Shown here: positions 25,016-31,445 of the stretch, piece after piece
How positions within the stretch are numbered: the first letter of the stretch is position 1
How the letters are laid out: each line of letters starts with the position of its first letter
From: a virus
Virus record (IMG/VR): IMGVR_UViG_3300042445_001158
Location: 1 to 31,445 of that record
DNA length: 31,445 bases
Strand: one strand, 5' to 3'
Position numbers and translations under genes: made by a program
The notes under the pieces: model-generated
What the model was told of the DNA's origin: nothing
The model's input: only the letters and a program-made list of their open reading frames with translations
The model's database searches: none

Positions 25016-27736
25016 TTATCTCCTTCTTCTAGGTGCAGCAGCAACAATTATTTGACCAGCAATAATTGTTACAACCACAATATCTTCTGCTTTTTCACGT
25101 TCTGGAATAGACATATCAGCACCTATGCTAAGCAAGGCTTTGCCTAACTCACATTTTTGCTCTTCTGTCAAACCTTCAATTGCTTCATCTGGATTAAAAC
25201 AAGTAGCAACTGCATCTAATAATGCTGCTGGATTTTCTAGTACAAGCAATGCTGAAGCCACTTCTGCATTAATAACAACAGGGTTACCGTTAGCATCTTC
25301 TCTTACTTCTACTGGTATTAATGGAGGAAGATCACGATATTCAAGTCCCGCCGATTCTATGTTTGCAGCAGTTACTGGTTCTCCCTCTGCTGATGACACC
25401 AACACATCTGCAACTAAATCTTTTTCTGCCAAAGTAAACTTGCCGTCTTCAGATAAGGCTTCAGATAAATTAACAACTTCTGCAGTTGTTATTTCTCCAT
25501 CCGCAGAAAGCATTTCTGTAATAAATGCTGCTTCTGTTTCTGTTAGTCCGCCCTCTGATAAAGATTCAGATACTTCAGCAGCAATTTCTGCAGACACTTC
25601 TCCACCTTCAGCAATTGCTTCTAGTACTGCAGAAACTTCAGATGCATCTAAAGTGCTATCACTAATTAAATCAGTAACAATTTCTTCAACATCTTCTACA
25701 GAAAGATTTGCACCACTTTCTGATATTTCTTCAATAGAGGCTTCGCTTTCTTCAAATACAACTTCTACCTCTTCGCTAACTGAAAGTTCTTCTACAGGCT
25801 CTGTATTAATGGGTTCAGTTTCAACTGGTTCTGTATCTATAGGCTCCGTCTCAACTGGTTCTGTATCTACAGGCTCTGTTTCAACTGGTTCTGTGTTTAC
25901 AGGCTCTGTTTCAACTGGTTCTGTGTTTACAGGCTCTGTTTCAACTGGTTCTGTGTTTACAGGCTCTGTGTCTACAGGCTCTGTGTTAATTGGTTCAGTC
26001 TCAACTGGTTCTGTGTTTATAGGTTCTGTATCTACAGGAGTTGTATCAATTGGAGTTGTATCTACAGGATTTGTATTAATTGAACCGCCAGTAGTTAAAT
26101 TAGAACCTTGTGGTGCTGGTATAGAAACAACGACTTCTGCATATTCACTTACAGGCCCTGACCAGTTAGCAACTCTAATAGAATATGTAGCACCTTGTGT
26201 TAAACCAGTTAATTCAATAGATTCTGGAGCACCACTTGTATTATAAGTACCACCTTCATATGGATTTTCTGCACTAGGATCTTCAGTTTCTACCTGATAA
26301 AACCAAGTATTTGCTGCATACCCTGTTGGAAGTTCTGGCGCTATGGTAACTGTTGTACCCTGAACGACTGTTTCTAAAATTACTGGAGCAGGAGTAGGAA
26401 TGTTGGTGCTAATTGCTGTAATTAACTCTTGAGCATTTGTATTTAATTGTGTCTGTAAGTTTGTTTTACTAGATACCGCTGAGTTTACGGTATTAGTTAA
26501 AGATGTTGTATTAATAGCATTTATTGTTGATGTGTTTGTAGTATTTTGAGCAACTACTGGAGTAAGACTTGAGTTTAACTGTGCAATTGTAGCGTTTGCA
26601 GAATCTACTGCTGCTTGAATTGTTGAAGTATTTGGGTCTACATATGGAGTAAACTCTGCACCTTGACTTATTTGTCCAGCAAATCCAGTACCAGTATTAG
26701 TGTTAGTAATTTCTGTTACCGTTCCATTGGTTGTTTCTCTATAATTAAATCTTGCTCCATTAGGTATTGGTCCATTAGCAGTTACATTTGCTATCCAAGC
26801 ACCATCATTTGGATTAACATCAGCATTAAATCTTACTTGAACCATTTGTGTTGAAGCATCCTGTTGTGGGTATGGACGTAGGTCCCAAGCAATATCTAAA
26901 CTTGTACCAGTTGTTGCATAGGTAATACCTGTTCCTGTGCTCCAGGTTGTCCAGTCCCATCCCGCTATAGATACGGATGGGGCACTTGGAGTTGTATGGT
27001 ATACGCCACCCTCATTTACACCAAATGTTATTGTTGCATTAGACCCAACATAAACGTTGTTATAAACAGTTCCACCCATCTGCATTCCAAACGGAAGGTT
27101 CATTTGAACACCAGCATCATCTACGCCAGCCAAAACATTTGTGCTAGTTCCAATGGTGGCTTGCAAATTATTAACTGCTGTTTGTGCATTATCAATTGCA
27201 ATGTTGGCTTGAGTTAGTTCGGTTTGTGCGGTGGCTTGTGCTGTTGTTGCTGTTGTTTTTGCTGCAACGGCTTCAGATATTTGTACCTGTGCAGTTGATG
27301 TGTCAATATTATTTATGGAGGTTTGTGCTGTTGTAATTGTATTTTTTGCATCTATAACTATTTGAGAACTTTGATCTATTGGTGTAACAGATAAATCTAC
27401 AGAACTAATTGTGGCTGTTGCTGTGTCTACTAAGGCTACGTCTAATTGTGCTACTGCTACTGTGGCTGTCACTGTATCTACCGCTGCCTGAGCCTCTACC
27501 CTTTCAGCAACTGCTACTGTTATGGTGGCAGTGGCAGTGTCCGTGGCTGTAATAGCCTGTTGAACCTCTGTAGTGGCTGTTGCAAGGGCTGTATTAACTG
27601 CTTGTTGAGCAGGGCTTACAACAACTTGTTCTTGATTTTCTGTAGCATGAGCACGATTAGGAGCCATTATCCCAAAAATTGTTAAACACAACCCTACCCC
27701 AAAGGCTAATACTAGTCTTCGTTTGAGATTGGTCAA
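25016..27736 (-). CDS. Large secreted surface-type protein with Fn3-like domain and TEP repeats (906 aa)
   Basis: A signal peptide (RRLVLAFGVGLCLTIFGIM, cleavage after AHA near residue 32) is followed by long Thr/Ala-rich helices (about 40-195). Next is a beta domain resembling nidogen or PA14-type folds (GGTVYNNVYVGSNATITFG), another helical stretch, and a fibronectin-III-like domain (about 450-540, with ELTGLTQGATYSIRVANW). Then come about 100 residues of five-residue repeats, V-[DEN]-T-E-P, and an acidic Glu/Ser-rich helical region. The end is hydrophobic with RRRR at the C-terminus, like a wall-sorting or membrane anchor but without LPxTG. The start is TTG with AGGAG upstream. It may be displayed on infected cells or be an adhesin; signal peptides on virion proteins are unusual. 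Confidence 0.8.
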   Translation of the reverse strand: MTNLKRRLVLAFGVGLCLTIFGIMAPNRAHATENQEQVVVSPAQQAVNTALATATTEVQQAITATDTATATITVAVAERVEAQAAVDTVTATVAVAQLDVALVDTATATISSVDLSVTPIDQSSQIVIDAKNTITTAQTSINNIDTSTAQVQISEAVAAKTTATTAQATAQTELTQANIAIDNAQTAVNNLQATIGTSTNVLAGVDDAGVQMNLPFGMQMGGTVYNNVYVGSNATITFGVNEGGVYHTTPSAPSVSIAGWDWTTWSTGTGITYATTGTSLDIAWDLRPYPQQDASTQMVQVRFNADVNPNDGAWIANVTANGPIPNGARFNYRETTNGTVTEITNTNTGTGFAGQISQGAEFTPYVDPNTSTIQAAVDSANATIAQLNSSLTPVVAQNTTNTSTINAINTTSLTNTVNSAVSSKTNLQTQLNTNAQELITAISTNIPTPAPVILETVVQGTTVTIAPELPTGYAANTWFYQVETEDPSAENPYEGGTYNTSGAPESIELTGLTQGATYSIRVANWSGPVSEYAEVVVSIPAPQGSNLTTGGSINTNPVDTTPIDTTPVDTEPINTEPVETEPINTEPVDTEPVNTEPVETEPVNTEPVETEPVNTEPVETEPVDTEPVETEPIDTEPVETEPINTEPVEELSVSEEVEVVFEESEASIEEISESGANLSVEDVEEIVTDLISDSTLDASEVSAVLEAIAEGGEVSAEIAAEVSESLSEGGLTETEAAFITEMLSADGEITTAEVVNLSEALSEDGKFTLAEKDLVADVLVSSAEGEPVTAANIESAGLEYRDLPPLIPVEVREDANGNPVVINAEVASALLVLENPAALLDAVATCFNPDEAIEGLTEEQKCELGKALLSIGADMSIPEREKAEDIVVVTIIAGQIIVAAAPRRRR
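25790..26085 (-). repeat. Minisatellite coding the TEP repeats
   Basis: Imperfect tandem 15-base and 30-base units code for alternating VETEP and VNTEP pentapeptides. The 30-base unit at 25891-25920 is repeated exactly at 25921-25950, with partial copies on both sides. The near-identity at DNA level suggests recent expansion by slippage or recombination. Confidence 0.85.
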
Positions 27737-27772
27737 TTGAGTGGTGGTCTCCTATGTGTAATTATATTAGTA

Positions 27773-27781
27773 ATTATACCA
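27773..27781 (-). promoter_or_regulatory. Extended -10 promoter of the 906-residue protein gene
   Basis: Minus strand TGGTATAAT, 36 bases before the TTG start; a leader of about 30 bases contains AGGAG. It follows directly after the terminator of the upstream gene, so this gene is separately transcribed. Confidence 0.6.
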
Positions 27782-27793
27782 TTTTTATGCAAT

Positions 27794-27823
27794 AAAAAAG
27801 AGGGTAGAAATTAATCTACCCTC
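27794..27823 (-). terminator. Rho-independent terminator of the 532-residue protein gene
   Basis: A perfect 9-base stem (GAGGGTAGA/TCTACCCTC) with a six-base loop, followed on the minus strand by six T. It lies 19 bases after the stop codon and is the strongest terminator in the window. Confidence 0.93.
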
Positions 27824-27841
27824 AATTTTTATAAGGAGTTG

Positions 27842-29440
27842 TTAAGCCTTAACCTTTTTCTGAATCTTTAATACAAGATTAGTCAAGGTTGTGATTAATG
27901 TCTTAAGTTGTGCAACGGTTACAGTTAATGCAGCCACAGCAGCAAGTGCTTGTGATGCTGAATCAGTTACTGTTGCAGATGCTGACACCTTTACTTGACC
28001 TGCTGCTGGTAAATCAGTTCCACCAGTTGCGCTGATAGTAACTGCTCCTGCAGATAATGGCATATAAACTTTGTAAGTTTTTACACCATTTGCGTCAGTT
28101 GTAATAGATGTTGCAGTAATGGTATCGCTTGATCCACCAAAGGAATAACTTGTAGTAATTCCTGTAGAAGCAAGTAGGCTAGCATATGTCTTTCCAGACA
28201 ATACTGCACCTGTTGCATCAACTGGTGAAAGAGTAATTGTGGCTTGCTCTCCTGCTACATAGTTTGCTTTATCAAAAGCCAACTTAATAGAAGCAACAGC
28301 AGCCTCTACACGCACAGTAACTGTGTCTGCAGAGATTGTTCCACTCTTTACTAATACACCTGCTGAACCAGTTTTAACACCAGCCAAAGAAAACAACGCT
28401 TCACCATTAGAAATAGAAGCAGTTGTTGCTGAGTTGCTGATTACTGTAAGATCATTTGAAGTAACTGTTAGTGTTCCTGCTCCTACAACTACGCCAGCAG
28501 CATCATATGCTACGGCAGAAATTGCGTCTGCGTTAGAACCTACAGCAATTGCTGGCTTTTTTACAGTTGTAACAACTTTGGTGATATCACCATAAAATGT
28601 TACTTTCTCTGTTGCTAACAATGCTCCAGATTGTGAAGTAAGAGTAATTGTTCCTACGCCAGATGTTCCATCAGAGAATACTCCAATGTAGTTTCCTGCA
28701 GGTACAACTAATGATCTACCAAGACCGTTAATTGTTGTATGGTTTGTACCATACCCCAACATACCCGCTCCTGAAATTGTTGCTGTAACAGATTCTGAAG
28801 CAGAAGCATTAACAGCATTCTTTTGAGTTAAAACAATAACTGCTGCTGCATCAGATGAGACTGTCTTTGAAGCATATACAGTAGCATCTGTTGTTGCTGA
28901 AATTGTTTCTCCAGTATTAATAAAAGATGTTGTATAAGCAGTTGATGCCTTAAGGTCTGGAGCGGTAACAGTAACTGTCCATGTAATGGCAGCAGATGTA
29001 ACTGAACCAGATGCGCTAGTCAATGTAGGGATAAATCTAACTACATATGATCCAGCGACGGTAGGCACATAAAATGATGATGTCAACTTTGCAGTAACAT
29101 AACCAGAAGTATTAGTTGCTGGAGATACTGCTGCTGTTTTTGTGTCTGCTGATAGTGCCACTGTTGCGCTAGATGTTTCTGTAACGGCAAACTGTGGAAC
29201 GCTAGCAGTAGATGGGGCAGATAGTACTGCAGATATTACCGAAACGGTATCTCCAATACTTGTTCCCAAAAATGATACTGATACTACTGCTGTTGCAGTC
29301 TCACCAGGATTAATTGTATCTGCTACGGCATCAATGGTGACAACGTCAGCATATACTGTAGCCTGTGTCGGAAGTGCCGACATCACGCCAAGTGTCAAGG
29401 CTGCAGCCAAGACTGTGGCAAGTTTCTTAAATGAATTCAT
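27842..29440 (-). CDS. Large secreted Ser/Thr/Ala-rich beta-repeat surface protein (532 aa)
   Basis: A signal peptide (KKLATVLAAALTLGVMSALP, cleavage near the ATVYA segment) is followed by several Ig-like beta domains rich in Thr, Ser, Ala and Val. Examples are INPGETATAVVSVSF, SYVVRFIPTLTSASG and KANYVAGEQATITLSPVDATG. The final 40 residues form a Leu/Val/Ala helix (AQLKTLITTLTNLVLKIQKK) that looks like a coiled coil. This overall layout resembles S-layer-type proteins of planktonic Actinobacteria. It has only 16 bases from terL, a GGAG start signal and its own strong terminator, so it should be highly expressed late. A role in cell-surface replacement or decoration is inference. Confidence 0.82.
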   Translation of the reverse strand: MNSFKKLATVLAAALTLGVMSALPTQATVYADVVTIDAVADTINPGETATAVVSVSFLGTSIGDTVSVISAVLSAPSTASVPQFAVTETSSATVALSADTKTAAVSPATNTSGYVTAKLTSSFYVPTVAGSYVVRFIPTLTSASGSVTSAAITWTVTVTAPDLKASTAYTTSFINTGETISATTDATVYASKTVSSDAAAVIVLTQKNAVNASASESVTATISGAGMLGYGTNHTTINGLGRSLVVPAGNYIGVFSDGTSGVGTITLTSQSGALLATEKVTFYGDITKVVTTVKKPAIAVGSNADAISAVAYDAAGVVVGAGTLTVTSNDLTVISNSATTASISNGEALFSLAGVKTGSAGVLVKSGTISADTVTVRVEAAVASIKLAFDKANYVAGEQATITLSPVDATGAVLSGKTYASLLASTGITTSYSFGGSSDTITATSITTDANGVKTYKVYMPLSAGAVTISATGGTDLPAAGQVKVSASATVTDSASQALAAVAALTVTVAQLKTLITTLTNLVLKIQKKVKA

Positions 29441-29456
29441 TCTTCTCCTTATTAGT

Positions 29457-31232
29457 TTATATAATGTTTAATCTATCAAGAAAATCTCTAACATCTTTAG
29501 GCATTTCCTTGTTGTCTAATTCTACCATATCTCTCTGTTTCTCTGCAAGTCGTGCAGAGGTAGACCAAGTATGAATCTCAATCTCATGGTTAGAATCTTT
29601 AGGTGTATGTGATATTGCTCCAAATACAGCGCCACATACAGCATCTGCTAGGTCCTTAGATTTTTTACGTGGATGATCAACCCTAGTATTTTTCATAATT
29701 TTGAGTTCTGACATCTCTTCCAGTAATAAAGGAATTCTTGGTATTGCAACTCTTTCTTCATATACCATCATTGCTAAGTCTTCGTAGTGTTTTTTAGCAA
29801 CAGAAACAGTATCAGTTTTGATTCCTACTGCCTTTAATTCCTGTTGAATATCAAATGACTGCCAACGGTCAAAAGAAACAACCCCAATATTAAATCCCTG
29901 TCTGCGTAAATTAATGATCCATTGCTTTACTTCTGATAAATTAACTGGACCTTCCGCTTTTGGTTCCCACCAGGCAACTGCATCAACAATAACCATTGGT
30001 GCTACTTGCTCATAATCTTTAATAACTTGAATGTTTACCCATTTATCTACGTGAGCAATTGCTACAGCACACTTGTCATGCTTTTGTGCAAGGTCAGCGT
30101 GAATATAGTATATCTTTTCTGGATCAGGTTTAAATGATTCATCAAACCTTCTAAAATTATCAACTGGATTTCTTAATGTCATTACTTTTTCTAATTTTGC
30201 TTTATCTTTAAAAAATGCATCTGATGCAAATGTTGGCGTACAGGCAAAGCGCATCATGGCATCACCAAGGTCTGTATAGAATGCTAACTTAAAATCATCT
30301 ATTTTTCTAGTAGGATTTACATCCCACGTTGTTTTTTTAAGTGCTAAAACTTTTGGAACCTTGTAAGAAAGAATAGTATCTTCGTCCCATGAAATTTCAA
30401 ATTGATTATTTGGATCATCGTGTGGCAAGTCTTCATTCATAATAAAAAGATGTTTCTTTTCAATAGTTTCTTTTTCTGCAATAACATCTTCATATCTTTT
30501 AGAAATAAAGTCACCTTGATAACGGGGGAATGAAAGCAATACCACTTTTCCTAAATCTGGAAAACGAGAATCTACAGACCCACGAAATGCTTTATAAATA
30601 TTTTCTGCAGTCTTGCCTTGCTCATTACCAGTTCCAACCTCAGATGCAAAACCAGAAATTTCATCAAGAACTGCAAGTAATAAGTTTAAACCTTCGTGCG
30701 ATTCTCTTTCTGAGTGTCCAGAGTAAACGGTAATTGATTTGTCAAACTCAATACTGTCAGCCTTTGCGTTATACTTTCCTGCAAACCATGGTGATTTCTC
30801 TATCTTAGTTTTAAATCCTTTAAAAAATACGTTCTTTGCTTGTTGTGCGTTAATGGCTACGTTTATGATATCAATTGCATCCCCGCTTGGTTTTCCATAA
30901 TACCTAGCGGGATCTTTAAGGCATAGCAGTTTATACACTATGTATGCACAGGCTACAGTTGATACAAAGTCTTTTCCAGATCCCTTGCCAAGTTGCAAAA
31001 TAATTTCATTTTTAGTATATTTGTCAAAATATTGAGCACCAAGAACAGATCCAAATATTTCTTGTAATTCTTCTTTACGATAAATTTGACTCATTGCTTC
31101 TACAATTTCATATTGAATTAAGGATAGTTGTGGCTGTCCAAGATAATCAGCAGACTCAACAAATGTCTTTGCGTCTACTGGAATTTCGTCAAATTGATTT
31201 TCTTTTAAAACCTCTAAGAAATCATTAAACAT
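29457..31232 (-). CDS. terL: Terminase large subunit
   Basis: The ATPase domain has Walker A LGKGSGKDF (about residues 81-89) and Walker B LLLAVLDEI (about 184-192), with coupling segment residues beyond. The nuclease domain has IHADLAQKHD (Asp380), SFDRW (Asp455) and KDLADAV (Asp527 and Asp530), fitting the RNase H-like metal site. The enzyme packages DNA into proheads. The ATG at 31232 gives 591 residues; a TTG nine bases upstream with GAGAGG before it is an equally possible start. It overlaps the upstream small gene. The genome's packaging end is thus at the right edge of this window. Confidence 0.93.
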   Translation of the reverse strand: MFNDFLEVLKENQFDEIPVDAKTFVESADYLGQPQLSLIQYEIVEAMSQIYRKEELQEIFGSVLGAQYFDKYTKNEIILQLGKGSGKDFVSTVACAYIVYKLLCLKDPARYYGKPSGDAIDIINVAINAQQAKNVFFKGFKTKIEKSPWFAGKYNAKADSIEFDKSITVYSGHSERESHEGLNLLLAVLDEISGFASEVGTGNEQGKTAENIYKAFRGSVDSRFPDLGKVVLLSFPRYQGDFISKRYEDVIAEKETIEKKHLFIMNEDLPHDDPNNQFEISWDEDTILSYKVPKVLALKKTTWDVNPTRKIDDFKLAFYTDLGDAMMRFACTPTFASDAFFKDKAKLEKVMTLRNPVDNFRRFDESFKPDPEKIYYIHADLAQKHDKCAVAIAHVDKWVNIQVIKDYEQVAPMVIVDAVAWWEPKAEGPVNLSEVKQWIINLRRQGFNIGVVSFDRWQSFDIQQELKAVGIKTDTVSVAKKHYEDLAMMVYEERVAIPRIPLLLEEMSELKIMKNTRVDHPRKKSKDLADAVCGAVFGAISHTPKDSNHEIEIHTWSTSARLAEKQRDMVELDNKEMPKDVRDFLDRLNII

Positions 31233-31445
31233 CTTGGACAATGGTAATTACCTCTCCCTCTTTAGCAATTTGAGAAAGACGCTTCATAATTAAATCACGA
31301 ACCTCTGGGTGAGTTGAAGCAATATCTCTTAAGATTTCAACAAGAACCTCTTGTCGCCTTTCAATTTCAACCATTTCTTCTGCAAGTTCTTTGTTTTCTA
31401 AAAGCCCTGCTTTTTGTAACATTTCAATTCTAGATTTTTCAATAT
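31225..31445 (-). CDS. Small helical protein upstream of terL, 5' end beyond the window
   Basis: The frame is open to the right edge, with at least 72 residues, so an internal ATG at 31422 need not be the true start. The visible part is helical and Glu/Leu/Ile-rich (EMVEIERRQEVLVEILRDI), ending in EGEVITIVQDV. Its position directly before terL with an overlap suggests a terminase small subunit or other DNA-packaging partner, but no DNA-binding motif is visible in the part at hand. Confidence 0.5.
   Translation of the reverse strand, partial: IEKSRIEMLQKAGLLENKELAEEMVEIERRQEVLVEILRDIASTHPEVRDLIMKRLSQIAKEGEVITIVQDV

Noticed and set aside
25861-26030. Possible CRISPR-like array in the 30-base repeats
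   Set aside because: There are no unique spacers, the units are in frame and they code for a pentapeptide repeat.
25125-26246. A 373-codon plus-strand ORF opposite the TEP repeat protein
   Set aside because: It is created by the repeat codons of the minus-strand gene, has Ser/Thr/Val repeats mirroring TEP, no start signal and no promoter.

Overview
This window looks like part of the genome of a tailed double-stranded DNA phage that infects an Actinobacterium. The evidence is a large terminase subunit at the right end, a glycine-rich fibre-like protein running off the left end, a CHAP endolysin with small membrane proteins, dense overlapping genes and two tRNAs. The actinobacterial host is inferred from a WhiB-type Fe-S regulator and a DUF7455-like zinc protein. 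The low G+C content and the mix of Hsp20, oxygenases and glycosyltransferases fit phages of freshwater actinobacteria, but that habitat is inference. No integrase, portal, capsid or replication gene is visible, so the window is only a section of the genome.

Layout from right to left on the minus strand: an open-ended small gene, terL, two large signal-peptide-bearing surface-type proteins (532 and 906 residues), a small membrane protein and a lysis-like cassette (lipoprotein, two membrane proteins, CHAP endolysin). Next come a proteasome-like Ntn hydrolase, a cupin/JmjC-like oxygenase, a small conserved protein, a secreted subtilisin-like protein, tRNA-Gly and tRNA-Glu. After these are a prolyl-4-hydroxylase-like oxygenase, two glutathione-peroxidase-like proteins, an SGNH-type protein, a carbamoyltransferase and Hsp20. 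A tight run of about 18 small genes (15963 to 10069) follows: FmdB-type and DUF7455-like zinc proteins, nuclease, thioredoxin, phage-specific small proteins, WhiB, a luciferase-like monooxygenase homologue, XapX and a basic membrane protein.

The left third carries two plus-strand units. Bases 2318 to 4910 hold a second luciferase-like homologue, several tiny zinc or membrane proteins and a DHH-like protein. Bases 5666 to 10020 hold four glycosyltransferase-like proteins and an FkbM methyltransferase, with a Stealth-like protein divergently placed at 4914 to 5603. A TauD/clavaminate-synthase-like oxygenase and the small tail-associated genes return to the minus strand at the far left.

The genes suggest a phage that invests in changing the host surface (glycan synthesis and modification, secreted proteins) and in redox and oxygenase chemistry, in addition to virion and lysis functions. 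The most striking non-coding signal is a recurrent promoter layout. An extended -10 element (TGN plus a TATAAT-like hexamer) sits exactly 6 or 7 bases before an ATG, at ten genes on both strands. This predicts transcripts with no or almost no 5' leader. In several cases the stop codon of the preceding gene doubles as part of the promoter.
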